Assembly: GCA_902826685.1 (NCBI GenBank)
Contig: CADEFT010000040.1
Span: forward strand, 1-61,059
Direction: 5' to 3'
Origin: an uncultured Acidobacteriota bacterium
GTDB lineage: Bacteria; Acidobacteriota; Terriglobia; Bryobacterales; Bryobacteraceae
Length of the DNA stretch: 61,059 nucleotides
Position numbers and translations under genes: made by a program. Below, in pieces: positions 16,520 to 25,081 of this stretch (within the stretch, counting starts at the first letter, position 1; every line of letters starts with the position of its first letter). Below the pieces are notes generated by a model. That model searched no databases. It was not told the origin of the DNA and saw only the letters and a program-made list of their open reading frames with translations.

Positions 16520-18601
16520 CTACGGATGTGCCACCACCAGCAGCGTCTTCGATCTCCTCAGCGCGGTTTCAAGCGCCTGGCGCAGATTCTCCGGATCGAG
16601 CGCGGCGAAGCTCTCATCGAGCACCGCCAGCTCCGGCGATTGCAGCAGCGCGCGCGCCAGGAACAGGCGGCTGCGCTCGCCTTGGGAAAGCTGCCAACCC
16701 GTTTCGCCCACCATTTGAAACAGGCCGCCCGGCATGCGATCGATCAGCGGGCCAAGGCCCAGTTCCCGGCAGATCTCTTCGGCCTCGCGCAGGTCGGCCT
16801 CCCGCGGGGGCCAGCCCCGGCCCATCAGCAGATTGAAGGCGAACGTGTTGGCGAGCACATGGTTCTCGTGATACTGCGGCGCGGAGACGATCCGGCGCCG
16901 CCACTGCCTTCCACCGAGCGTGTGCAGGTCAAGCCCGCCCGCCAGAATCAGGCCCGAGCAAGGACGCCGCTGGCCTGTGAGCAGCGACACCAATGTCGAT
17001 TTGCCACCGCCCGAGGGACCTTCGAGCAGCAGCCAGTCGCCCTTGCGAATCTCGACCGTGGCTTTGGCGATCACGTCGCGCCCGGTTTGTGGATAGCGAT
17101 AGGCTACGTCGCGCGCCGAGAGCACCAGTTCCGAATCGCCGCCGCTCTCGGTCGCGGCCGGCTCCACGCGGCTCGATGCATTGAACAGATCGGAAACGCG
17201 CTCCCAGGCGATGGCGGCGCCCGCGATTTGCGCCATCCCGCCCGCCATGCGCCGGAACGCCTGCCAGGCGAGGATGATGGCGCCAAGCGACGCGGCCAGA
17301 AATCCGGATGACGGAGAGGCCGCCAGAAAATCCGGAGCGAGCGCCACCAGGGCCGACACCAGATAGCCGCGCGGCACCATGCCGAGCCACGCCTGCGCCC
17401 GGTCCATGGCGAGCGAAAGCGCCGTGTAACGTTCGGCGGCGCGGTCCTCGCCCGAATGCCATTCCTCGGGCGGCTGCTGAGCGAGCCTGGTGCGATGGCC
17501 GGTCATCGCCTCGATGAGATGGCCCGTGATGGCAAGGCGATGGCCGGTCCACTCCCGGCGGCGTAAATAGTAGCGATGTCCCATCCAGGCCGCCGCCGCG
17601 ATCCAGAGGGCCAGCACTGCGAATTGCAGCGGCGCGCGCGGTCCGAGCGCTAAAACACAGAGGCTCAGAAATGTTTCAAGCAGCGCCAGCGCCGCCGTCA
17701 TACCACCGGAAAGCGCCAGCGACTCCACCTGCTCGGCCTCGATGGCGCGGCCGAGAAAAGCGCCCGCTCCTTCGTGGCGCACTTCATCGGCGTCGAGCTT
17801 CAGCGCGCCGTCGAGCAGCCGCTCGCGCAGAAAGCCGCCCAGTCCAATCGCCAGCCTGCCCTGCAGCGACGAGGCCAGAAGGCGGAACGGAATCATAGTT
17901 GCCAGCAGCAGCGCCCACGCCGTTAGAACGCCCGTATCGGCCCGGCCCTGCAGTACGGCACGGCCCAATACCCACCAGGCGGCGATCAGCAGAAGGTATT
18001 CGGCGGCATGCGAGAACAGCAGCAGGGCCAGCATGCGATTCCACCCCGCCGCTGCGGCCGTCGCCCGGAAATGCGCGCCGGGTGGACGGCGCAGAGAATA
18101 GAGCCGGGCGGCGCGATCGAAGCGCGTGCGCTCACGCAACAAAGCCTCGGCCGCGCGGCGGCGCTTCGGCCCGGCGATGCCGCAATCGTCGAGCAGCCGC
18201 TCCACCGGTTCGCGATGCGGCGCTTCGATGTGCGCCCGCAGCACGGCCGCAAGCCGGCCGATTGCGATTCGATCGGTCCCCGCATCCGGCCGCAAAAGCG
18301 TCGCCCGCCGGCGCCCCGCCTGAAGCAACGCGAGATAGCCTTCCCCTTCGAGCGCTATCACCGCCGGTGCCGCCCCGCGAAGGCGTTCTTCTACCTGGAA
18401 GCCGCGAATGTCCAGCGGAGCCGGCTCGAGCGCAAGGCATTGCGCGGCGGCTTCAAACCATTCGTCGAGTCCGGCGCTGCCTCGCGGAGCACGCGGAATC
18501 GCCCCGTGACGCGCGCCCGGTTGCGCGCGCGCCGCCAACGCCTCCAACAGTTGAGGAAGCTGCGCGGCGGTCCACAGGCATCCGCTAATCGGCTCTGGCA
18601 C
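16520..18601 (-). CDS. ABC exporter, NHLM ABC2-like (no peptidase)
   Basis: The GTG at 18601 follows GGAG by 8 bases and overlaps the end of the upstream ABC gene by 17 bp; the product is about 693 aa. Residues 1-170 are a degenerate domain in place of a C39 peptidase. A six-helix exporter membrane domain spans about 180-480, followed by an ATPase with Walker A GPSGGGKST (about 530), signature LSQGERSRL, Walker B LAVLDES and H-loop His. The arrangement matches the ABC2 partner of NHLM/NHLP microcin-type export systems (inference). The protein ends two residues after the H-loop (VVAHP then stop), about 20-30 residues earlier than usual for such ATPases; the effect on activity is unclear. It probably pairs with the adjacent peptidase-containing exporter. 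Confidence 0.82.
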   Translation of the reverse strand: MPEPISGCLWTAAQLPQLLEALAARAQPGARHGAIPRAPRGSAGLDEWFEAAAQCLALEPAPLDIRGFQVEERLRGAAPAVIALEGEGYLALLQAGRRRATLLRPDAGTDRIAIGRLAAVLRAHIEAPHREPVERLLDDCGIAGPKRRRAAEALLRERTRFDRAARLYSLRRPPGAHFRATAAAAGWNRMLALLLFSHAAEYLLLIAAWWVLGRAVLQGRADTGVLTAWALLLATMIPFRLLASSLQGRLAIGLGGFLRERLLDGALKLDADEVRHEGAGAFLGRAIEAEQVESLALSGGMTAALALLETFLSLCVLALGPRAPLQFAVLALWIAAAAWMGHRYYLRRREWTGHRLAITGHLIEAMTGHRTRLAQQPPEEWHSGEDRAAERYTALSLAMDRAQAWLGMVPRGYLVSALVALAPDFLAASPSSGFLAASLGAIILAWQAFRRMAGGMAQIAGAAIAWERVSDLFNASSRVEPAATESGGDSELVLSARDVAYRYPQTGRDVIAKATVEIRKGDWLLLEGPSGGGKSTLVSLLTGQRRPCSGLILAGGLDLHTLGGRQWRRRIVSAPQYHENHVLANTFAFNLLMGRGWPPREADLREAEEICRELGLGPLIDRMPGGLFQMVGETGWQLSQGERSRLFLARALLQSPELAVLDESFAALDPENLRQALETALRRSKTLLVVAHP

Positions 18602-21179
18602 GCACCGCGCTCCCTTCTTCGAAAAGGCTGCCTTCGAGCAGCCGCAGGCGCCGCCAACTGGCGCTATTCCAAAGACTGCGCCGCACGGAATCTTCGGCAT
18701 CGAGCAACTGCCGGTAGCGCGAACCTGGATCGGCGGCCAATTGCTGCGGCGGGCCGTCCTCCACCAGGCGGCCGCCATCGAATACCAGCACGCGCTCGAA
18801 ACTCTGCACGTCGCCCACGTCGTGCGTGATGCAAAGCAGCGTGGCACCGCGCCAGCGCTCGCGGGCGCGCTCCACCAGGCTGCGGCGGGCGGCGCGGTCC
18901 AGTCCGCGCGCGGGCTCGTCGAGAATCGCCAGTTGGATGCCGCCGCGGGCCAGGGCGCGGCCGAATCGCACGCGCTGCCCTTCGCCTCCGGAGACCAATC
19001 CGCCGCCTTCCCCAAGCGATGTTTGCAGCCCGTCGGGCAGCCGCTCCACCGTGCCGCGCAGGCTGGCCGCTTCGAGCAGTTCGTCCATGGCGGATGCGTC
19101 ATCGGCGCCATAGCGCAAATTGTCGAGCAGCGTTCGATTCCAGATCTGCACCTGCGGATCGACCCACGCCGTGACGCGGCGCAACTGGTCGAGCGTCCCG
19201 GCGTCGAGCGGCCGACCGTTCACCGCGATCGATCCCGAAGCGGCGCGATGCCATCCAAGAAGCAGGCCCGCGAAGCTCGATTTGCCCGCGCCCGAAGGTC
19301 CTACGATGCCGACGTGCGCGCCGGCCGGAATCGTCAGATCCACTTCTTCGAGGATCGTGTGGCCGGCGGCCTGTACCGACACGCGATCGAAGTGCACGGC
19401 CACCGGCGAATCGAATGGCTCCCGGCCGCCCGGCGCCGTAGCCTCTTCCGGCGCGCCCAACGGCTCGGCCAGCCGCAGCGCCGCGTTGCGCAGAAGGGGA
19501 TAATGCCAGGCGATGGCCGCCGCTTCCCGGCCCAGCATGGGCAGGCTCAACACCCAATAGACCAGCAGCAGCAGCGTGCCGGTATCGTTAGAATCGGCCA
19601 GCCGCGAAAGCAAAAGCCACGCCGCGCCCGAAAGGGCAATGAGGAACTGTAGCGTCTCCACCCGCACCACCAGGCGATGATGGCGCAGCGCGGCATGCGT
19701 CCACTGCCCCAGCAATTCTCCCTGTTCGTGCCGCAGGGCGCCCGCCGCGCCGTGAGCCCGCAGCGCGGTGAGCCCCAGCAGAGCATCCAGGTAATAGCGT
19801 GTCAGCGCGCCCGCGTGCGTGCGCACCTTCAAATCGTGTTCGGTGAGCACCGGCTGCACCAATAGCGGTATTCCCATGGCTGCCACGGCCACCAGGGACG
19901 CCAGTGCCAGCGCTTCCGGATACAGCCACGCGATCGCCGCCAGAATGATGGCGCATTGCAGCAGGGCGCGCCAGAACTGACCAGCCAGCAGAGGCAGGGT
20001 GCGCAGCATCTGCACGTTGTGAACGCGCTGGGCCATGTCGGAAACCGGACGGCTTGAAAAATACTTGTCGCCCAGGCGTGGAATTTTTTCGAGAAACCGC
20101 AGCCGCAGACGCAGCTCCAGCCGCCGCCCGAATCGCAGCAGGCTGGTCGTCAAGCCGAAGTCGAGAATCAGCAGGCCGACGGCGAACGCCGCCATCTGCA
20201 CGAGCGCCGCGGTACGCTGCCCCGCCGTTACTAACTCTCGAGCCAGATTCAGAAATCCGCGCCAGAGCACGGCGTCCACCACCACGCCCACCGCACTGGC
20301 GGCCATCGCCAGAGCGATGATGGAAGGCGCGGCCCAGCCATCGGCGAACAACTCGCGCAGAATGGCAAGGCCGGGGCGGGCGGGCTTTTCGGTCAGCGCG
20401 GCGGAAAGCTCCGGCGGCAGGCTGGGGGCGGCGGCACCGCGGCCGGTGACTTGAATCAGCACCGCTCCGCGCATGCGGATCATATCCGGATCGCCGGGGT
20501 CCGGAGCCGCCGACCAATACTCTCGAGGAATCTCTTCTTCCGACCGCCACAGCTTTTCAGTCAACGCGCGAGTGGATGCACCGCGCCCGATGGCTCCCGC
20601 GCTCACCAGAGCCGCCACCATGCGCGCGCTGGCATCGAGCCTGGCCAACTCGCCCGCCGTCTTGCATTGCCCGATCCAATCGGCGCCGCCTCCCAGAAAC
20701 GAAAGCCTGCGCGCCAACGGCCTGGCGAACGCTTCGCCCGAAGCCCACTCGAGCCAATCCGCCGCCGGCACCGCCTGCGTATGCAGATAAAGCTGCCGGC
20801 GCATCGACTCCATCCGCACCCAGCGCCGGCCCGTGGCCGGATCCATCACCTGGAGGAACGAACCCACGCGCCGCCAGAAAACCACGAAATGCGTCATGCC
20901 GCCGGCTTGGCGCACCACCACCAGCGACGGCAGCGCTTTCGCTTCCGGCTCGAAGAAGAAATCGATGGGCAACAGGATCTGCGAGGCTTCGAGACCGAGC
21001 GCCACGGCGGCCGTTTCCAGTGAATCGATCGACGTGCCGTCGACATCGGTCTGGCAGGCTTCCCTCAGGCGCCCGTAGCTGGCGGCGATTCCATGGCCTT
21101 CGAGCAGCGACTTCAAGGCTGCCGGACCGCAATCCATCGCAGACGTTTGAATCGTCTCGGGTATCAGGAATCGGCGCAC
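18585..21179 (-). CDS. C39 peptidase-containing ABC exporter, NHLM ABC1-like
   Basis: The open frame extends far into the antisense of the kinase gene. The GTG at 21179 has GGA 8 bases upstream and places the peptidase motif at the usual distance, giving 864 aa. Residues 1-130 are a papain-like C39 peptidase with Cys17 (MDCGPAALKS), His97 (MTHFVVFW) and Asp113 (MDPATGRRW), so cleavage of double-glycine-type leaders is expected. Helices from about 250-560 form the exporter membrane domain. The ATPase has Walker A GPSGAGKSS (about 626), signature VSGGEGQRV, Walker B LAILDEP and H-loop THD. It should cut and export a small peptide together with the overlapping second ABC protein. No precursor gene or HlyD-type adaptor was found nearby. 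Confidence 0.85.
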   Translation of the reverse strand: MRRFLIPETIQTSAMDCGPAALKSLLEGHGIAASYGRLREACQTDVDGTSIDSLETAAVALGLEASQILLPIDFFFEPEAKALPSLVVVRQAGGMTHFVVFWRRVGSFLQVMDPATGRRWVRMESMRRQLYLHTQAVPAADWLEWASGEAFARPLARRLSFLGGGADWIGQCKTAGELARLDASARMVAALVSAGAIGRGASTRALTEKLWRSEEEIPREYWSAAPDPGDPDMIRMRGAVLIQVTGRGAAAPSLPPELSAALTEKPARPGLAILRELFADGWAAPSIIALAMAASAVGVVVDAVLWRGFLNLARELVTAGQRTAALVQMAAFAVGLLILDFGLTTSLLRFGRRLELRLRLRFLEKIPRLGDKYFSSRPVSDMAQRVHNVQMLRTLPLLAGQFWRALLQCAIILAAIAWLYPEALALASLVAVAAMGIPLLVQPVLTEHDLKVRTHAGALTRYYLDALLGLTALRAHGAAGALRHEQGELLGQWTHAALRHHRLVVRVETLQFLIALSGAAWLLLSRLADSNDTGTLLLLVYWVLSLPMLGREAAAIAWHYPLLRNAALRLAEPLGAPEEATAPGGREPFDSPVAVHFDRVSVQAAGHTILEEVDLTIPAGAHVGIVGPSGAGKSSFAGLLLGWHRAASGSIAVNGRPLDAGTLDQLRRVTAWVDPQVQIWNRTLLDNLRYGADDASAMDELLEAASLRGTVERLPDGLQTSLGEGGGLVSGGEGQRVRFGRALARGGIQLAILDEPARGLDRAARRSLVERARERWRGATLLCITHDVGDVQSFERVLVFDGGRLVEDGPPQQLAADPGSRYRQLLDAEDSVRRSLWNSASWRRLRLLEGSLFEEGSAVRARAD

Positions 21180-21233
21180 GATGTGATTCCATGATAGATC
21201 CAGCGTGGGACATGGCAAAATGAAACGTTGTAC
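21180..21233. promoter_or_regulatory. Divergent intergenic region between ABC exporter and kinase operons
   Basis: Only 54 bp separate the GTG of the C39 exporter gene and the ATG of the receptor kinase gene, so both operons share a compact control region. No confident -10/-35 pair or operator was recognised. Confidence 0.35.
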
Positions 21234-24035
21234 ATGAACGCCGACCGGTGGAAGGCTATCAAGGAAGTATTCGAAGCCGCCTTGGCCGTTCCGGCTGCCG
21301 GGCGCCAGGCATTCCTCGATCAGCGCTGCGCCGGCGACGCCGAACTGCGCCAGGAAGTGGAGTCGCTGCTTGGCGCGCACACCGACGCCGGCGATTTTCT
21401 CGATCAGCCCGCGGCGCCGGCCGGGAAACTGAACGCCGGTTTCGGAAACCTGATTGGCCAGACGCTGGGTCCCTACAAGGTTTTGGAACTGGTGGGTGAA
21501 GGCGGCATGGGCGCCGTGTACCTGGCTCGCGATGAGCGGCTGAAGCGCAAGGTGGCGATCAAAACGCTGCATGCCAGCCTGGCCTGGGACCCGGAGCTGA
21601 TCGCCCGCCTGAAGCTCGAAGCGAAGGCAGAATCGGCCATCAATCATCCCAACATCTGCACCGTGTTCGACGTGGGCGATTGGCAGGGCGTGCCCTACAT
21701 CGTCATGGAATACCTCGAAGGCGAGCCGCTGCGCAATCGCATGAAGGGGCAGCCGCTGGAGGTGGATCGCATCGCCTCCATCGGTGCCAGCGTCGCCTCT
21801 GCGCTCGAAGCGGCGCACGCCAAAGGCATCATTCATCGCGACGTTAAACCCGGCAACATTTTCCTCACCACCGATGGCCAGGTGAAGATCATGGATTTCG
21901 GCGTGGCCAAGAAGATCGTGCTCGATGAATTCAAGCCCGGCGAGAGCGCTCTGACCCAGCCGTGGATTCGCGTGGGCACGGTGACTCACATGTCGCCCGA
22001 GCAGGCGCGTGGGGAAAAAATCGACGGGCGGTCGGATCTGTTTTCTCTGGGCTCGGTGCTGTATGAGATGGCGACAGGCAAGGCGCCGTTCCGCGGCGAA
22101 GGTCCGCACGCGGTGATGGAAGCGATTATGAGCGCCAATCCGGCGGCTCCATCCGCGCTCAACCCCGCCACGCCGCGCGATCTTGAGCGCATCGTCTGCA
22201 AGGCGCTCGAAAAGGATCCGGCGCTGCGTTACCAGACCGGAGGCGACCTGGCCGCCGATCTCAAGCGGCTTCAGCGCGACGCCAGTTCCGGAAAGATCGC
22301 CGCCGTAAAACCCGCCGCGCCGCGCGTCAACCGATGGGTCTGGGCCGGTACGGCGGCCGTGCTGGCGCTGGGGGCGGGCTATTGGCTGCGGCCGAGACCG
22401 CGGCCTCTGATCGTGCCCGCCAAAGTGGTTTCGCTCGCCAGCCTGCGCGGACTGCGTGAAGATCCGGCGATTTCGGTGGATGGCGATCGCGTGGCGTTTT
22501 CCTGGACCGGTGAGGGCGGCGACGTCGGCGAAAAGGAAATCTACGTTCAGTTTCTCGGCGCGGGCCAGCCGTTGAAGCTCACCGATGGACCGGGCCGGGC
22601 CGAGGCGCCGGTATGGTCTCCCGACGGCCGCGAAATCGCTTACCTCCGGACCGGCGGAGGAAAGACCGGCTACTATCGTGTCTCTTCGCTCGGCGGCGCG
22701 GAGCGCCTGCTGACGGCCGTGCTCGATCCTCCTCCGCGCGCCGGCGGTTCCGTGCTCGATTGGTCGCCCGACAGAAAGAGCATGATTCTGGCCGATCGCG
22801 AGAGTGAGAGTGGAAAGCGCGCTTTGCTCAAGCTCGATCTGTCGACCGGCGAGCGGCGCTCGCTCGGCGTCACCGCGTCCTACGTTTCCAATCCCGTCTA
22901 TTCGCCCGACGGCTCCGAAGTGGCGTTCACCATGGGGCCGAGTTTTCTCTCGCACGATATCTATGTCATGCCGTCGTCGGGCGGCTCGCCGAGGCGCCTG
23001 ACGCACGACGGACGATGGATGGCCGGTTTGACATGGACCGAAGACGGCGCGGGCCTGGTGTTCTCGTCGCGCAAGGTTGGACCGTTCAGCCTGTGGTCGG
23101 TGCCGGCGGCGGGTGGAGTGGTGACGCCGGTGGCCCAATCGGGCACCGATGCCCGCTCCCCCAATATCGGCCGCAAGTCGAAGCGCCTGGTCTACGCGCG
23201 CACCAAGCTGACGCGCAATCTTTGGCGCATGAATCCACGCGATCCCGCCGGCGCGAAGGAAATTATCAGTTCCACGCGCACTTCCTTCCAGCCCGAGTAC
23301 AGCCCCGACGGATCGAGCATCGTGTTCGCCTCCGATCGCACCGGATCGTTCGAAATCTGGGTGGCCGGAAGCGATGGCAGCCAGCCGCAGCAGTTGACCA
23401 ACTTCGCGGGCGCGCAGACGGGCAGTCCTCGCTGGTCGCCCGACGGCCAGTGGATCGCTTTCGATTCACGGCCCGACGGCCATTCCGATATCCATACGAT
23501 CCGCGCCGCCACGGGCCAGCAGCGTCCGCGCCGTCTCACCGACCACGCCGCCGACGACCGTACGCCAGTGTGGTCCGCCGACGGCAAGCTGATCTATTTC
23601 ATTTCCAACCGCAGCGGCCGGAACGAGATCTGGAGCATTGCCGCCGAGGGCGGCGAAGCGCGCCAGATCACCGGCGACAACGCGACTTACGCCATCCAGG
23701 ATCCCGAGACAAAAGCCATCTTCTACACCAATGGCCAGGGCCTGTGGAGGCGGACCGATTCGGGCGCGGGCAAGCCGGAGCGGATCGCCGCGAACTTCCC
23801 CTTGCTCAGTTGGCGCCTGCACCGCGGCCGGCTGGTGTGGGGCCGGCCCGACGCCGCGCGGCTGCATGAAATCGTTAGCATGGGGCTTGACGGCGGCGAG
23901 CCCGTGCCGCTGGTGAAACTCGCGCAACGCACGACCGACTTCGATACCTTCGCGTTTTCCTCCGATGGCGCTCTGCTGCTCTACGATCGCGTGGACCAGG
24001 TGGAGAATGAACTGCTCCTGATGGATTTGCAGTGA
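21234..24035 (+). CDS. Receptor Ser/Thr protein kinase with PD40 beta-propeller
   Basis: The ATG at 21234 is preferred over an in-frame TTG six bases earlier; the product has 933 aa. Residues 1-65 are the short helical leader ('W..IKEVFEAALAVPA..RQAFLDQRC') common in acidobacterial kinases. The kinase domain shows the G-loop GEGGMGAVY (about 88), the Lys in VAIKTL, HRDVKPGN (about 201), DFGVAKK (about 221) and SPEQ (about 254), so all catalytic residues are present. One membrane helix lies at about 367-385 (WVWAGTAAVLALGAGYWL). The outer part is a TolB/PD40-type propeller with repeated 'YSPDGS.IVFASDRTG' blades. It should sense an envelope ligand and phosphorylate cytoplasmic proteins. It heads an operon with the methyltransferase gene 19 bp downstream. 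Confidence 0.92.
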   Translation: MNADRWKAIKEVFEAALAVPAAGRQAFLDQRCAGDAELRQEVESLLGAHTDAGDFLDQPAAPAGKLNAGFGNLIGQTLGPYKVLELVGEGGMGAVYLARDERLKRKVAIKTLHASLAWDPELIARLKLEAKAESAINHPNICTVFDVGDWQGVPYIVMEYLEGEPLRNRMKGQPLEVDRIASIGASVASALEAAHAKGIIHRDVKPGNIFLTTDGQVKIMDFGVAKKIVLDEFKPGESALTQPWIRVGTVTHMSPEQARGEKIDGRSDLFSLGSVLYEMATGKAPFRGEGPHAVMEAIMSANPAAPSALNPATPRDLERIVCKALEKDPALRYQTGGDLAADLKRLQRDASSGKIAAVKPAAPRVNRWVWAGTAAVLALGAGYWLRPRPRPLIVPAKVVSLASLRGLREDPAISVDGDRVAFSWTGEGGDVGEKEIYVQFLGAGQPLKLTDGPGRAEAPVWSPDGREIAYLRTGGGKTGYYRVSSLGGAERLLTAVLDPPPRAGGSVLDWSPDRKSMILADRESESGKRALLKLDLSTGERRSLGVTASYVSNPVYSPDGSEVAFTMGPSFLSHDIYVMPSSGGSPRRLTHDGRWMAGLTWTEDGAGLVFSSRKVGPFSLWSVPAAGGVVTPVAQSGTDARSPNIGRKSKRLVYARTKLTRNLWRMNPRDPAGAKEIISSTRTSFQPEYSPDGSSIVFASDRTGSFEIWVAGSDGSQPQQLTNFAGAQTGSPRWSPDGQWIAFDSRPDGHSDIHTIRAATGQQRPRRLTDHAADDRTPVWSADGKLIYFISNRSGRNEIWSIAAEGGEARQITGDNATYAIQDPETKAIFYTNGQGLWRRTDSGAGKPERIAANFPLLSWRLHRGRLVWGRPDAARLHEIVSMGLDGGEPVPLVKLAQRTTDFDTFAFSSDGALLLYDRVDQVENELLLMDLQ

Positions 24036-24054
24036 GATACACTTTTTCCCATCT

Positions 24055-25077
24055 ATGAACAAACTCGATCCGGGCCCGATTATGCAAACGGCCTTTTCGT
24101 TCTGGTCTTCCAAGGTCTTGTTGACCGCGGTGGAGTTCGGAGTGTTCACCACGCTAGGCGGCCGGAGCATGGCCGGTGAGGAACTCGGCGCGGCGGTGGG
24201 CTTGCACCCGCGCGGCGTCTCCGATTTCTTCGACGCGCTCGTCGCCATGAAGTTCCTCGACCGTGAAGGAGACGGCCCGGGCGCCCTCTATCGCAATACG
24301 CCGCTGGGTGAGATGTACCTCGACGCCAATAGCCCCCGCTACGTTGGCGGCACTCTGGTGATGCTGAATGCGCGGCTGTTCAAATTCTGGAACGATCTGC
24401 CGGAAGCGCTGCGCACGGGCCGGCCGCAGAATGAAGCGAAGCATGGGCAGAAAGGAGTATTCGAAGAGCTCTACGCGGAACTGCCCAAGCTCGAACAGTT
24501 CATGGGCGCCATGTCCGGTCTTTCCCGGTTGAACTTCGAAGCCTTCGCGGCCAAGTTCGATTTTTCCCGGTACAAGACGATGTGCGACATCGGCGGCGCC
24601 ACAGGACTGTTGAGCATCGAAGTAGCCAGGCGGAATGCGCACTTGAAGTGCGTCTCGTTCGATTTGCCGCCGGTGGAGCCGATTGCCCGCAAGCACATCG
24701 CCGCCGCCGGATTGAGCGATCGCATTTCCACCGCCGCTGGAGATTTCTTCCAGGACCCGCTGCCTAAAGCGGACATGATCACCATGGGCATGATTCTGCA
24801 CGACTGGAATCTGGAAAAGAAGATGCACCTGATCCGCTCGGCCTACGACGCGCTGCCGCCGGGTGGAGCTTTGGTGGCCATCGAAGCGTTGATCGACGAC
24901 GCGCGCCGCGAGAATGTATTCGGTCTGTTGATGTCGCTCAACATGCTGATCGAGTTCGGGGACGCCTTCGACTACACCGGCGCCGATTTCCGCCAGTGGT
25001 GCGGCGAGGTTGGATTCACACGGTTCGAAGTCATTCCGCTGGCGGGCCCGTCGGCCGCGGCGGTCGCCTACAAGTAG
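24055..25077 (+). CDS. SAM-dependent O-methyltransferase (Methyltransf_2 type)
   Basis: The 340-residue protein has an N-terminal winged-helix/dimerisation domain (residues about 10-95, 'KVLLTAVEFGVFTTL') and a Rossmann methyltransferase domain with the SAM motif DIGGATGLLSIEVA and the family's 'MGMILHDWNLEKKMHLIRSAYDALPPGGAL' segment. The His-Asp in 'LHDW' is where plant-type and acetylserotonin-type O-methyltransferases hold the catalytic His. It is expected to methylate a hydroxyl of a small molecule in the cytoplasm; the substrate cannot be read from sequence. It lies 19 bp after the kinase gene and 4 bp before the glycosidase-like gene, so the three are probably one transcript. Confidence 0.9.
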   Translation: MNKLDPGPIMQTAFSFWSSKVLLTAVEFGVFTTLGGRSMAGEELGAAVGLHPRGVSDFFDALVAMKFLDREGDGPGALYRNTPLGEMYLDANSPRYVGGTLVMLNARLFKFWNDLPEALRTGRPQNEAKHGQKGVFEELYAELPKLEQFMGAMSGLSRLNFEAFAAKFDFSRYKTMCDIGGATGLLSIEVARRNAHLKCVSFDLPPVEPIARKHIAAAGLSDRISTAAGDFFQDPLPKADMITMGMILHDWNLEKKMHLIRSAYDALPPGGALVAIEALIDDARRENVFGLLMSLNMLIEFGDAFDYTGADFRQWCGEVGFTRFEVIPLAGPSAAAVAYK

Positions 25078-25081
25078 GATC

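Noticed and set aside
21180..23138. Long N-terminal extension of the C39 exporter frame
   Set aside because: It runs antisense through the kinase gene and lacks recognisable sequence; the GTG at 21179 has a ribosome site and fits the C39 family's usual start.
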